Origin: WHSM01 sp036375165
Lineage (GTDB): Bacteria > Actinomycetota > Actinomycetes > Mycobacteriales > Micromonosporaceae
Assembly: GCA_036375165.1 (NCBI GenBank)
Contig: DASUSI010000161.1
Location: forward strand, 18,111 to 82,110
Direction of reading: 5' to 3'
Length of the DNA stretch: 64,000 bases
The position numbers and the translations under genes are program-made. Positions within the stretch are counted from its first letter, which is position 1. Every line of letters begins with the position of its first letter. Shown piece after piece: positions 36,143 to 44,886 of this stretch. The notes beneath the pieces were generated by a model. It made no database searches, was not told the DNA's origin, and was given only the letters and a program-made list of their open reading frames with translations.

Positions 36143-37117
36143 TCAGCGCAGCGGCCGGACCGCGCTGACGGTGCGCCGGTCGGCCGCCACGGCGGTGACC
36201 CAACCACCGTCGCGTCCCAGCCGTAACAGCTCCTCCTCGGACACCGGGAGCTCGTCGACCGGTCCAGGGCGTGGCGGCCAGCCGGTCCGGGCATGGTGAC
36301 CGTCGTGGAGCCACCCGGCGAGTGTCCGCACCGGGTCGGCATTGTCCAGCAGCCGCCGTGCCTCGGAAAGTCGCGTGATGAACAGGTCCAGGGCGGGTCC
36401 CAGGGCTGCGGCGTTGCCTCCGCACATCCCGGCGACCAGGCCCGGTTGGCTCGCGGCGACCCGGGTGCCGTCCCGGTAGGACCCGGCGGCCAGGGTCGCG
36501 GGCAGGCCGGTTCCGGCTACGGCGGCGACTCCGGAGGCCACCAGGTGTGGCAGGTGGCTGATCAGGGCCACCGCGGCGTCGTGCTCGGCTGAGGTGACCG
36601 GCACCACCCGGGCACCGAGCCCGGTCACCAGGTCAGCCATACCGAGCCAGTCGGCGAGCTGACCGCGTTGCTGGTCCGTGCCCGGGTCCAGGGTCAGCGC
36701 CCAGGCGCAACCGGTGAACAGCCCGGGGTCGCTCGCCGCGAAACTGGACACCTCCTTGCCGGCCATCGGATGCCCGCCCACGTACCGGGCCTGCGGGAAC
36801 CGCTCCGCGACCAGGCGGCGCACCGGCCCCTTGACCGATGTGACGTCGGAGAGCACACCTCGGTACCGGGCCGTCGCGATCTCGTCGAGTGCGGGCACCA
36901 CCGCGGGGAACGGCACCGCGAGGATCACGACGTCGGCGCCGGCCATCGCCTCGTCGACGGTTTCCGCGATCCGCCATCCAGGTCCGCTCGCCCGTGCCAG
37001 GGCGCGGATGTCAGGTGAGGCGTCGTATCCGGACACCTGGTGCCCGGTGGCGGACAGTGCCCTCAGCAGCGAGCCACCGATCAATCCGAGGCCGATCACA
37101 CAGGTACTGGACCGCAC
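36143..37117 (-). CDS. tyrA: Prephenate dehydrogenase
   Basis: The 324-residue protein has the NAD-binding motif VIGLGLIGGSLLRAL, VGGHPMAGKE with the active-site histidine, and SAEHDAAVALISHLPH, all typical of TyrA. It converts prephenate to 4-hydroxyphenylpyruvate for tyrosine synthesis. The GTG at 37117 fits the family start; longer frames upstream lack support. No ACT domain follows, so feedback control must be elsewhere or absent. Confidence 0.93.
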   Translation of the reverse strand: MRSSTCVIGLGLIGGSLLRALSATGHQVSGYDASPDIRALARASGPGWRIAETVDEAMAGADVVILAVPFPAVVPALDEIATARYRGVLSDVTSVKGPVRRLVAERFPQARYVGGHPMAGKEVSSFAASDPGLFTGCAWALTLDPGTDQQRGQLADWLGMADLVTGLGARVVPVTSAEHDAAVALISHLPHLVASGVAAVAGTGLPATLAAGSYRDGTRVAASQPGLVAGMCGGNAAALGPALDLFITRLSEARRLLDNADPVRTLAGWLHDGHHARTGWPPRPGPVDELPVSEEELLRLGRDGGWVTAVAADRRTVSAVRPLR

Positions 37118-37192
37118 CGCAACAGCCTGGCACACAGCGGCGGACCGGCCGGCTCGGGGCCGTGGTGCCCCGACCTCGGTACCCTGCGTGGT

Positions 37193-37555
37193 ATGCAGAC
37201 CGCAGGCTGGGACCCGATGCGTGGTCAGTGGATCATGGTGGGTCAGCAGCTTCGGCAGCCGAACCGGCCGAGGTACCGGGAGCCGCATCCGATCCGGTCC
37301 GCCGCGGTGTGGGCCGGAATCGGCGCTACGAGTGCCTGGTTCCTGTTCTTCGCCCTGCTGGCCTGGAGCGTGCGCTCGTACGCGTGGTCAACCCTCGCCG
37401 CGGGGGTGACCGCCGGTCTGGCCGTGGCGACGCTGAACCGGTACGGAGATCGGGGTGTCGCGCTCGGCATCGCGGTGACCAGCGCGGTCGGAGTCGGCAT
37501 CGCAGGGCTGCTGGTGGGAGTCCGCTACCTCGCGGGCGACTGGATTCTCTGGTGA
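37193..37555 (+). CDS. Small membrane protein of unknown function
   Basis: A 120-residue protein with three hydrophobic segments: AVWAGIGATSAWFLFFALLAW, TLAAGVTAGLAVATL and VALGIAVTSAVGVGIAGLLVG. The N-terminus is polar. It is divergent from tyrA with 75 bases between. No family is recognised; similar small proteins are common in actinobacteria. Confidence 0.7.
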   Translation: MQTAGWDPMRGQWIMVGQQLRQPNRPRYREPHPIRSAAVWAGIGATSAWFLFFALLAWSVRSYAWSTLAAGVTAGLAVATLNRYGDRGVALGIAVTSAVGVGIAGLLVGVRYLAGDWILW

Positions 37556-37677
37556 CGGTGACGGTATGTCACCGAAGTTTCAGTGTCGGTAGCGGTTGTC
37601 ACACCGTGCGTGTGGTGTCGGCTGCGAACTGTGGATCAGTATTGACGTTCGCGGTCCGGGCAGGCACATTCGCTCCC

Positions 37678-37848
37678 ATGAAACTCGACCGCCCCGACGC
37701 GGAGCGCCGCCGGCGTCGACTGCGGCTCCTCGCGGAGCTGGCCGACGTGAAGCCGGTCCGGGGCTGCCTGGAGCCGAGGCGCCGGGTGCAGGTGGGCCGG
37801 ATCCGTGGCCTGATCGCCTCGCGGCGGCGTCCCAGCCGTTCGCTGTGA
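37678..37848 (+). CDS. Possible very small arginine-rich protein
   Basis: A 56-residue highly basic product (MKLDRPDAERRRRRLRLLAEL, then LEPRRRVQVGRIRGLIASRRR). ATG 37678 has no strong ribosome site and could be leaderless. It could bind nucleic acid, but the composition may simply reflect GC-rich DNA, so the gene is uncertain. Confidence 0.4.
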   Translation: MKLDRPDAERRRRRLRLLAELADVKPVRGCLEPRRRVQVGRIRGLIASRRRPSRSL

Positions 37849-37975
37849 AGTACCGCGCCGCGCCGGCCCTTCAGGACCACGACATTTGCTCGAACCTTGC
37901 GCCCGAGCGGGCTACGCTTTCGCTGCCGACGTAGCGAGGTTTGGCGCTGCGAGGGGACCTTATCCCGGGGGGACC

Positions 37976-38515
37976 GTGTCGTACTTTTCGGCCGCTGTGG
38001 TACGCGGCTCCAAAGGTTGGGCCGTCTCAGATCTCGACCTGCGTGGCGTCTCCGACGTCGAGGACGTCGCGGACCGGCTGCGCGACGTCGATCTGGAGGC
38101 CGACATCTCGCTGCTTTTCGTCGAGATCGACGAGGAGTACCTGGTGGTGCTGCGCCTCGACGAGGGCGAGGACCTCCGGGTGTTCGGGTCCGACTCGGCG
38201 GTCGTGGAGGAGTCCCGGCTGGGTGCTGTCCTGGTCGCGGACCTGGAGCCGCCCGACCACGGGCTTGACATCCCGGATGAGTTGGACGAGACGGAGGCCG
38301 GGGGAGACGACGACGAGGACCCCGAATCCGGCACCGGACTGGTCCTGGACACGGACCCGATCGGCGATGTCGACCTGCTCGCCGATCTGGGGGTTCCGGG
38401 GCGTCGGCTGCTCGCCATGTGCGTACAGGAGGGCAGTCTCCCCAGCGACGTGACCGCGGAGATCTGCGGCTCGCTCGGATGCGCCGACGACGTCGAGGAC
38501 CTGCGCGGAGCGTGA
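37976..38515 (+). CDS. tRNA adenosine deaminase-associated protein
   Basis: An acidic 179-residue protein starting VSYFSAAVVRGSKGWAVSDLDL, with a strongly acidic linker near 105 to 120 (GGDDDEDPESG). It belongs to the actinobacterial family annotated as tRNA adenosine deaminase-associated, encoded just before tadA. GTG 37976 has the site GGGGGGA. Its stop overlaps the tadA start (GTGA), so the two are made together. The molecular role is unknown. Confidence 0.88.
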   Translation: MSYFSAAVVRGSKGWAVSDLDLRGVSDVEDVADRLRDVDLEADISLLFVEIDEEYLVVLRLDEGEDLRVFGSDSAVVEESRLGAVLVADLEPPDHGLDIPDELDETEAGGDDDEDPESGTGLVLDTDPIGDVDLLADLGVPGRRLLAMCVQEGSLPSDVTAEICGSLGCADDVEDLRGA

Positions 38516-38964
38516 CCTCCCGGGAAGCCATGATGCGCCGCGCGCTCGACGCGGCCGTGGCTGCGCCCGCCGTCGCTGATGTGCCTGTCGGTGCCGTGGT
38601 GTACGCGGCGGACGGCACCGAATTGGCAGCCGCCGGCAACGAGCGGGAACTCACCGGAGATCCCACGGCCCATGCCGAGATCGTGGCGCTGCGTCGGGCC
38701 GCCGGTCAGGTCGGTTCCTGGCGACTGGACGGCTGCACCCTGGCGGTCACCCTGGAACCCTGCACGATGTGTGCCGGCGCGATCGTGCTGGCCCGGATCG
38801 CCACGGTGGTGTTCGGTGCCTGGGATCCCAAAGCCGGCGCGGTCGGTTCGTTGTGGGACGTGGTACGCGACCGGCGGCTGAACCACCGGCCCGAGGTGTA
38901 CGGCGGGGTGCTGGAGGCCGAGTGCGGGGCGGTGCTCCGCCGGTTCTTCGACCAACACCGGTGA
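38512..38964 (+). CDS. tadA: tRNA-specific adenosine deaminase TadA
   Basis: The 150-residue enzyme has the zinc deaminase motifs TAHAEIVAL (His ligand and proton-shuttle Glu) and PCTMCAGAI (two Cys ligands), and the C-terminal LRRFFDQHR. It converts the wobble adenosine of tRNA-Arg(ACG) to inosine. The GTG start overlaps the preceding stop. It converges with the purine nucleoside phosphorylase gene, 24 bases away. Confidence 0.95.
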   Translation: MTSREAMMRRALDAAVAAPAVADVPVGAVVYAADGTELAAAGNERELTGDPTAHAEIVALRRAAGQVGSWRLDGCTLAVTLEPCTMCAGAIVLARIATVVFGAWDPKAGAVGSLWDVVRDRRLNHRPEVYGGVLEAECGAVLRRFFDQHR

Positions 38965-38988
38965 GCTGTCCGTCAGCCCTGGAGCCGT

Positions 38989-39705
38989 TCAGCTCCGATC
39001 GGCCACGACCGCGTCGAGCGCGATCCGAACCATGTCTCCGAACGAGCGTTCCCGCTCCTCGGCCGTGGTGTGCTCGCCGCGCACGATGTGGTCGCTGATG
39101 GTGGTGATCGTCAGGGCTCTGGCACCGAACCGCGCGGCCAGCGTGTAGAGCCCGGCGGTCTCCATTTCCACCGCCAGTACGCCGTACTCGGCGAGTTTGC
39201 GGAACAGGTCCGGACGGTCGGTGTAGAAGGTGTCGGCCGAGACCACCGACCCCACGTGCATGGTGACCCCCAGTGCCGCCGCGGCGGCCACGGCGTGACG
39301 CAGCAGTTCGAAGTCGGCCACCGGCGCGTAGTCCACGAGCCCGTCGAAGCGTTGCCGGTTCATCGCCGAGTCAGTGCTGGCGCCGATCGCGGCGACCACG
39401 TCACGCAGCCGCAACCGGTCGGTGATGGCACCGGCGCTGCCGACCCGCAGCAGGGTGGTCACGCCGTACTCGGCGAACAGTTCGTGTGCGTAGATGGACG
39501 CCGAGGGCAGTCCCATCCCGGAACCCTGCACCGACACCTCGACACCCTGGTACGTCCCGGTGAACCCGTACATGCCGCGGACCTCGGAGTAACAGGTGGC
39601 GTCGGAGAGGAAGGTCTCCGCGATCCACCTCGCACGCAGCGGGTCGCCGGGGAACAGCACCCGTTCCGCGATCTCGCCGGGCTTGGCCCCGATGTGTGTG
39701 CTCAT
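38989..39705 (-). CDS. deoD: Purine nucleoside phosphorylase, DeoD (hexameric) type
   Basis: The 238-residue protein has the hexameric PNP motifs MSTHIGAKPGEIAERVLFPGDP, QGSGMGLPSASIYAHEL and EMETAGLY, and the late SDHIVRGE with the catalytic aspartate. It splits purine (deoxy)nucleosides with phosphate in salvage. Length is normal for the family. Confidence 0.95.
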   Translation of the reverse strand: MSTHIGAKPGEIAERVLFPGDPLRARWIAETFLSDATCYSEVRGMYGFTGTYQGVEVSVQGSGMGLPSASIYAHELFAEYGVTTLLRVGSAGAITDRLRLRDVVAAIGASTDSAMNRQRFDGLVDYAPVADFELLRHAVAAAAALGVTMHVGSVVSADTFYTDRPDLFRKLAEYGVLAVEMETAGLYTLAARFGARALTITTISDHIVRGEHTTAEERERSFGDMVRIALDAVVADRS

Positions 39706-39835
39706 GCCTTACCGCCCCCGCCCCTTCCGTACCGCCGCCTCATCCTGCCAGCCGTCACAGGCCCAGGTCGGAGCAACCCCGTGTCGTTGACGAGGGCTGA
39801 GCGGGACCGGCCCGGGGTCGGGTACCCTGTTCGGC

Positions 39836-39922
39836 GGTGGCGTGTCCGAGCGGCCTAAGGAGCACGCCTCGAAAGCGTGTGAGGGTGTACGCCCTCCGTG
39901 GGTTCAAATCCCACCGCCACCG
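39836..39922 (+). tRNA. tRNA-Ser (anticodon CGA)
   Basis: An 87-base class II tRNA with a long variable arm. The acceptor stem GGTGGCG pairs with CGCCACC, the anticodon loop CTCGAAA gives CGA, and the T arm is GTGGGTTCAAATCCCAC. The CCA end is not encoded. It reads UCG codons. Confidence 0.97.
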
Positions 39923-39949
39923 CTCTGTGAGCCTCTCAGGACGTCGGAA

Positions 39950-39972
39950 CCCCTGAACCTACGGGTTCGGGG
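39950..39972 (+). terminator. Terminator-like hairpin after tRNA-Ser(CGA)
   Basis: CCCCTGAACC, a short TAC loop and GGGTTCGGGG form a GC-rich hairpin 28 bases after the tRNA, fitting its transcription end. A short T run (ATTTC) follows. Confidence 0.65.
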
Positions 39973-40140
39973 ATTTCCTGGTGTGTTGGGGTCGGCAGTC
40001 GCGGACGGATCGAGGACACCGTCACGCGCTGGCACATCTGTCCCTGGTCCGGCGCACATCCGACACAGAGTGTCGGTGGTTCAGGAGATGCTGGTTCTCT
40101 CAGCGCCACCTGGGCACCAGGGAGCGAACGGAGAAGCGAA

Positions 40141-40722
40141 ATGGCTGAGGTGTTGTTGTTCCATCACGCGCACGGACTGACGTCAGGTGTCCACGAGTTC
40201 GCCGACACGCTCCGGCGGGCTGGTCACCTCGTCCACGTCCCGGACCTGTACCAGGGACAGGTCTTCGAAGACCTCGCTGAGGGCATCGCCTATGCCCAAC
40301 GGACAGGGTTCGGCTCGATCATGGAGCGTGGGCGGGCCGCCGCCGAGGGGCTGCCGAGCCAACTCGTCTACGCCGGGTTCTCGCTGGGGGTCATGCCGGC
40401 GCAGCTGCTGGCCCAGTCCCGACCCGGGGCGAGGGGTGCGCTGTTGTTCCATGCCTGTGTCCCGACCTCCGAGTTCGGGGGCGGGTGGCCCGAGGGGGTC
40501 CCGGCCCAGATCCACGGTATGGATGCCGACGAGTTCTTCGTCGAGGAAGGCGACCTCGACGCGGCCCGCGCTCTGGTCCAGACCACCAAGGACGCCGAGT
40601 TGTTCCTCTACCCGGGCAACCAGCACCTGTTCACCGACAACAGCCTGCCTTCGTACGACGAGCACGCCGCCACGCTGCTCACAGAACGCGTCCTGAGTTT
40701 CCTCGACCGCATCGACAAATGA
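40141..40722 (+). CDS. Dienelactone-hydrolase-family alpha/beta hydrolase
   Basis: The 193-residue protein starts AEVLLFHHAHGLTSGV and has the nucleophile elbow YAGFSLG with serine 81 where classical dienelactone hydrolases have cysteine, and YPGNQHLF with the catalytic histidine near 160. It is a small cytoplasmic hydrolase of unknown substrate. GGAG-rich sequence before ATG 40141 supports the start. A strong hairpin follows it. Confidence 0.88.
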   Translation: MAEVLLFHHAHGLTSGVHEFADTLRRAGHLVHVPDLYQGQVFEDLAEGIAYAQRTGFGSIMERGRAAAEGLPSQLVYAGFSLGVMPAQLLAQSRPGARGALLFHACVPTSEFGGGWPEGVPAQIHGMDADEFFVEEGDLDAARALVQTTKDAELFLYPGNQHLFTDNSLPSYDEHAATLLTERVLSFLDRIDK

Positions 40723-40735
40723 ACGGGATGTGTGA

Positions 40736-40768
40736 ACGCCGGGCCCCCGGCTGGGGATGGCCCGGCGT
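40736..40768. terminator. Bidirectional terminator hairpin
   Basis: ACGCCGGGCC and GGCCCGGCGT form a perfect 10-base stem around a 13-base loop, between the convergent hydrolase gene and the small secreted protein gene. It can serve both. Confidence 0.75.
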
Positions 40769-40785
40769 CCGGTCTGGTCCCCTTG

Positions 40786-40953
40786 TTATGGGTTGTCGCA
40801 GGCGCCGGCCTTGAACCCCGGGTGCGGGTTGCCGTGCTGGCCCGGGACGCACTGCTTGTCGCCAGGACCCGGTGGGTCCGCGAAAACCGGTGCCGCCGTT
40901 CCCCCGAAGATGGCCCCGACGACCGCTGCGACGATCACGACGCGCTTGATCAT
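40786..40953 (-). CDS. Small secreted cysteine-containing protein
   Basis: A 55-residue product with a clear signal peptide (MIKRVVIVAAVVGAIFGGTA, cleavage likely before DPP near residue 26). The mature peptide of about 30 residues is rich in Pro, Gly and Asp, with two cysteines that could form a disulfide (KQCVPGQHG and KAGACDNP). The site AGGGGGG before the ATG is strong, so it is likely expressed. No known family; a surface or signalling peptide is possible. Confidence 0.75.
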   Translation of the reverse strand: MIKRVVIVAAVVGAIFGGTAAPVFADPPGPGDKQCVPGQHGNPHPGFKAGACDNP

Positions 40954-41168
40954 GGTGCCCCCCTCTTCCTGATTCTTGTACGGTGAGCCCCCCTTGGCCG
41001 TCCGTTTCGACCCTGCCACGCGTCTCACGGTCGGGGCAGCGTCATGTACAAGACCTGACAGCGTCTCTGCGGAGGTTCCGGGGGTCAGGCGCTGCCGGTT
41101 GAGTGGCGGTGGCCTTCGACCAGGCCAAGGATCCAACCCATCAGCGTCCGGGAACGCTGCCGGTCTCT

Positions 41169-41957
41169 TCAGGTGGGATGGTCCTGGTCGCTCCTCGAGT
41201 GGTTCGGCCACGGGAAGAACGGCGGCTGGCCTGGGTAGTCGTCTTCGGGCGTCACCGGTTCCTGGCTGAGAGCCGGGTAACCGGGCGGCAACGGATCCTG
41301 GCCGGGAACGGGGGAGCGGCCGGTGGCCGAGGTGTCCGGGTAGTCGGAGTAATCCGGTTCCTGGTAGCCAGCACCGGGCTGGGTGGTGGCCTGATCGTGG
41401 TAGGGCGGCGCGGTCGTGGGTGCCGTGCCTGGCGGCGACGCCTCTCCGGACGACGGTGTGTGACTGGACGACCGGGCGCGGGGCAGCGGCTCGGTCGGTT
41501 GCTCGTCCGCGGATGTCCTGATCCCGGTGCTGCCGCCGATGGGGATCTTGCGACTTCTGGCGCTGGAGCGGGGAAGTCTCACGGTGAGTACGCCATGCTC
41601 CAGCCTGGCCTCCACTCGGTCGGCCATCACCTCGCCAGGCAGCGGGAACCGGTAGCTGAACCGATGTGGACGCCCGCTGGGCTCCCGCTGGTGCGAGGTG
41701 GCTTCACCCCGGATGGCCAGTTCCCGGTCGGTCAGCTCGACGTCCACCGCCTCCGGGGGCACTCCGGGCAGGGGCGCCTCCAGAACCCAGCCGTCGCCGG
41801 TCTCCTCCAGGTCCAATCCTCCGGTCCATCCGGCTGCCTCCACCTGCGCTGACCCCTGGGGGAAGAGTTCTTCCAGGCGCCTGCGCATGGCCTCGATCTC
41901 TGTGAACGGATCCCGCCACCCTGAGTGGTAGGAGCCCTGCCGTGCTGGGTACGACAT
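41169..41957 (-). CDS. Hsp20/alpha-crystallin small heat-shock protein with long disordered tail
   Basis: The 262-residue protein has an alpha-crystallin domain at about 45 to 140 (DLEETGDGWVLEAPLPGVPP, FSYRFPLPGEV, ARLEHGVLTVRLPR) ending in an IxI-like KIPIGG. Residues 155 to 262 form a Pro/Ser/Thr-rich low-complexity tail, whereas most bacterial Hsp20 proteins end soon after the IxI motif. It holds unfolded proteins for refolding. GGAGG precedes ATG 41957. I see no HAIR or CIRCE operator upstream. Confidence 0.92.
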   Translation of the reverse strand: MSYPARQGSYHSGWRDPFTEIEAMRRRLEELFPQGSAQVEAAGWTGGLDLEETGDGWVLEAPLPGVPPEAVDVELTDRELAIRGEATSHQREPSGRPHRFSYRFPLPGEVMADRVEARLEHGVLTVRLPRSSARSRKIPIGGSTGIRTSADEQPTEPLPRARSSSHTPSSGEASPPGTAPTTAPPYHDQATTQPGAGYQEPDYSDYPDTSATGRSPVPGQDPLPPGYPALSQEPVTPEDDYPGQPPFFPWPNHSRSDQDHPT

Positions 41958-42269
41958 GGTGCCTCCAGAAGGCTGGTGAGCGGTCTCTCCGACGATCAGG
42001 AGTGGGTGTTGGATCCGTAGCAGGTTCGCGGTACCCGCAGAATGCGACGACCATGCGTAACTGATCATTACGCTGCGTCTCGAATCGCCCCCTCGCCGGA
42101 GCATAGCGTCACCTTGTGAGCGCGGGCAGTAAAAGATGACGAGAAGTGTGGCACGTGGTCTCGAAACGGTTACGGAGGCCCAGCCAGACACCCCGTTCCA
42201 CCGCCGCGGATGCGGACAGTGAGTAAGGATCGAGGCGTACCGCACAGGACTACGGGATTGGGAGACGCG
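41958..42269. other. Divergent promoter region between hsp20 and the sugar ABC operon
   Basis: About 310 bases without a convincing gene separate two divergent starts. It holds a LacI-type operator candidate (separate entry); promoters of both genes must lie here but no clear -35/-10 pair stands out. Confidence 0.5.
42164..42171. promoter_or_regulatory. LacI-family operator candidate (AANCGNTT)
   Basis: AAACGGTT in CTCGAAACGGTTACG matches the symmetric core AANCGNTT bound by many LacI/MalR-type sugar repressors. It lies about 100 bases before the ABC ATPase gene of an alpha-glucoside-type importer, a common target of such repressors. One short core match can occur by chance. Confidence 0.35.
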
Positions 42270-43457
42270 ATGGCCGAGGTCGTCCTCCAAGGTATCGGCA
42301 AGGTATACGCGGATGGCACTCGCGCAGTCGCCGGCCTCGATCTGGAGATCAACGATGGTGAGTTCCTGGTGCTGGTGGGTCCGTCCGGGTGTGGCAAGAC
42401 CACGGCTTTGCGGATGGTCGCCGGCCTCGAGGAGATCAGCGAGGGATCAGTCAGTATCGGCGGTCGCGTCGTGAACCGGGTGCCGTCCCGGGACCGTGAC
42501 GTCGCGATGGTGTTCCAGAGCTACGCCCTCTACCCCCACCTCGACGTGTACGAGAACATCGCGTTCGGGTTGCGGCTGCGCAAGCTGCCGAAGACCGAGA
42601 TCGACCAGCGGGTGAAACGGGCCGCCGCCACCCTGGGGCTGGAGGACTTCCTCAAGCGCAAGCCCCGGGCGCTCTCCGGCGGGCAGCGGCAGCGGGTGGC
42701 GATGGGCCGGGCGATCGTACGCGAGCCGGCCGCCTTCCTGATGGACGAGCCACTGTCCAACCTGGACGCCAAGCTCCGAGTGCAGATGCGGGCCGAGATC
42801 GCCCGGATTCAGCGTGACCTGGGCGTCACGACCATCTACGTGACCCACGACCAGATCGAGGCGATGACCCTCGGGGACCGGGTCGCGGTCATGAAGAAGG
42901 GCTTGCTGCAGCAGGTCGCGGCGCCTCAGGAGCTGTACGACCACCCCGCCAACCTGTTCGTCGCGGGCTTCATCGGTTCCCCGGCGATGAACATGATGCA
43001 GGGCGTGTTCACCGAGGACGGCGACGGTCTGAAGCTGGACCTCGGCAGCCAGCAGCTCGTGGTGTCGCCGAAGTTGCTGGAGATCCGGCCGGCGCTGCGG
43101 TCGTACCTCGGCAGGCCGGTAGCCGTGGGGATCCGGCCGGAGGACATGGAGGACGCCGAGCTGGCGACCTCGGACCGGCCGGTGCTGAGGTCGAAGGCCG
43201 ACCTCGTGGAGGCGCTCGGTTCCGATCTGCTGGTCCATTTCGGACTCGACACCCAGCCGGTCATCACGGAGGACACGAAGGAGCTGGCCCGCGACGCCGG
43301 AGCCGACGATGCCCTGGTCGCCAAGGCGCAGAGTGTGGCGGTCGCCCGCTTCAACCCCAGGTCTTCGGTACGGGACGGGACTCCCGTCTCAGTCGCCGTG
43401 GACACCGAGCAACTGCACGTCTTTGACCTGGCAACAGGAGGCTCCGTCTGGAGCTGA
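42270..43457 (+). CDS. Sugar ABC transporter ATPase (UgpC/MsiK/MalK type)
   Basis: The 395-residue ATPase has Walker A (GPSGCGKTT), Q-loop (VFQSYALYPHLDV), signature LSGGQRQRVAMGRAI, Walker B (AFLMDEPLSNLD), the H-loop THDQ and a C-terminal OB-type regulatory domain from about 235. It energises CUT1 sugar importers. Actinobacteria usually use one shared MsiK; here a dedicated ATPase leads an operon with its own binding protein and permeases. GGGAGACGCG precedes ATG 42270. Confidence 0.95.
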   Translation: MAEVVLQGIGKVYADGTRAVAGLDLEINDGEFLVLVGPSGCGKTTALRMVAGLEEISEGSVSIGGRVVNRVPSRDRDVAMVFQSYALYPHLDVYENIAFGLRLRKLPKTEIDQRVKRAAATLGLEDFLKRKPRALSGGQRQRVAMGRAIVREPAAFLMDEPLSNLDAKLRVQMRAEIARIQRDLGVTTIYVTHDQIEAMTLGDRVAVMKKGLLQQVAAPQELYDHPANLFVAGFIGSPAMNMMQGVFTEDGDGLKLDLGSQQLVVSPKLLEIRPALRSYLGRPVAVGIRPEDMEDAELATSDRPVLRSKADLVEALGSDLLVHFGLDTQPVITEDTKELARDAGADDALVAKAQSVAVARFNPRSSVRDGTPVSVAVDTEQLHVFDLATGGSVWS

Positions 43458-43503
43458 CCGAGGTACGCGGGGCACCGAGGCTCCCCGTCCGCGTGACGGG
43501 GAA

Positions 43504-43540
43504 GCGCGGCGTACCAGCCCACGGGGGTGGTACGCCGCGC
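43504..43540 (+). terminator. Intercistronic hairpin between ABC ATPase and binding-protein genes
   Basis: GCGCGGCGTACCA and TGGTACGCCGCGC form a perfect 13-base stem with an 11-base loop, 46 bases after the ATPase stop and 26 before the binding-protein start. It may end part of the transcripts or protect the downstream mRNA, giving different protein amounts. Confidence 0.7.
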
Positions 43541-43566
43541 GCTGAAACACAATGAGGAGGAGCAGG

Positions 43567-44886
43567 ATGACGGGCAAGGTACGAGGCATCGGCGCGGTGC
43601 TCGCCGCCGTTGCCCTCGTCGCCGCTGGTTGCGGCGGTGACGAGGAGGGTGGTGGACCCGCGGAAGGCTCGCTGAAGGGCCAAACCGTCGAGGTCGCCGC
43701 GGTCTGGTCGGGTGCCGAGCAGGAGAAGTTCAAGGCAGTCCTGGACGCGTTCGAGAAGTCGACCGAAGCAACGGTCAACTACACGTCGACCGGCGACGAC
43801 ATCGCCACCGTGCTCGGTGGTCAGATCGAGGGTGGAAAGCCGCCGGACGTGGCGGTGCTGCCGCAGCCCGGCCTGATGAACGACCTGGCCAAGCAGGGGG
43901 CCCTGAAGCCGCTCAACGACAAGGCCTCTGGTGCGGTGTCGGAGAACTACGCCGAGGTCTGGAAGACCCTGGGCACCGCTGAGGACGGCAAGTTGTACGG
44001 GGTCTGGGTGAAGGCGGCCAACAAGTCCCTGATGTGGTACAGCACCACGGCGTTCGAGGACGCCGGGGTGGAACCGCCGAAGACCTGGGACGAGCTCAAG
44101 ACCGCGCTGTCCACGATCTCCGACTCCGGTCTGGCTCCGCTTTCGGTGGCCGGGGCTGACGGGTGGACCCTGACTGACTGGTTCGAGAACGTCTACCTAC
44201 AGGTCGCCGGGCCGGAGAACTACGACAAGCTGGCCAAGCACGAGATCAAGTGGACCGATCAGACGGTCAAGGACACGCTCAAGATCCTGAGCGAGCTGTG
44301 GGGCGGCGAGAACACTGTCTCGGGTGGCCCGAAGGGCGCGCTCTCGGTCAAGTTCGAGCAGTCGGTGAGCAACGTGTTCGGGGACAACCCGAAGGCCGCG
44401 ATCGTCTTCGAGGGTGACTTCGTGGGCGGCGTGATCGGTTCGGAGTCCAAGGCGAAGGTCGGTGAGACCGCGAAGTTCTTCAGCTTCCCGGAGGTCAAGG
44501 CCGGTGCCGGCAACTCCGTGGTGGGCGCCGGTGACGTGGCGGTCGCGCTCAAGGACAGCAAGGGCGCGATGGGCCTGCTCGAGTACCTCGCCACCCCGGA
44601 GGCGGCGGAGATCTGGGCGGCCCAGGGCGGTTTCGTCTCCCCGAACAAGAGCGTGAACCTGGAGAAGTACGCGGACAACCCGACCCGGGAGATCGCGAAA
44701 GCGGTCGTCGAGTCCGGCGACCAGTTCCGGTTCGACCTGTCCGACCTGCAACCGGCGGCGTTCGGCGCCACGGTCGGCAAGGGCATGTGGAAGGTGCTGC
44801 AGGACTTCCTCGGCAATCCGACCAGTGTGGACGCCACCGCGTCGAAGCTGGAGGCCGAGGCGGCGAAGGCGTACGGAGGGAATTGA
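43567..44886 (+). CDS. Sugar ABC transporter solute-binding lipoprotein
   Basis: The 439-residue family 1 binding protein has a lipoprotein signal (GAVLAAVALVAAGCGGDEEGG, lipid-modified cysteine at about 22) and the AglE-like start KGQTVEVAAVWSGAEQEKF. It captures an oligosaccharide, probably an alpha-glucoside, at the outer membrane face of the cell. ATG 43567 was preferred over 43552 because GAGGAGGAGC sits correctly before it. The stop overlaps the first permease start. Confidence 0.93.
   Translation: MTGKVRGIGAVLAAVALVAAGCGGDEEGGGPAEGSLKGQTVEVAAVWSGAEQEKFKAVLDAFEKSTEATVNYTSTGDDIATVLGGQIEGGKPPDVAVLPQPGLMNDLAKQGALKPLNDKASGAVSENYAEVWKTLGTAEDGKLYGVWVKAANKSLMWYSTTAFEDAGVEPPKTWDELKTALSTISDSGLAPLSVAGADGWTLTDWFENVYLQVAGPENYDKLAKHEIKWTDQTVKDTLKILSELWGGENTVSGGPKGALSVKFEQSVSNVFGDNPKAAIVFEGDFVGGVIGSESKAKVGETAKFFSFPEVKAGAGNSVVGAGDVAVALKDSKGAMGLLEYLATPEAAEIWAAQGGFVSPNKSVNLEKYADNPTREIAKAVVESGDQFRFDLSDLQPAAFGATVGKGMWKVLQDFLGNPTSVDATASKLEAEAAKAYGGN

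Noticed and set aside
39836..39922. tRNA-Ser(CGA) as the other end (att) of the island
   Set aside because: Its 3' half differs from tRNA-Ser(GGA) in the T arm and acceptor stem, and the 17 kb between them is ordinary chromosomal content.
41958..42269. Heat-shock operators (HAIR or CIRCE) upstream of hsp20
   Set aside because: I looked for CTTGAGT/ACTCAAG and TTAGCACTC/GAGTGCTAA arms and found no acceptable match.
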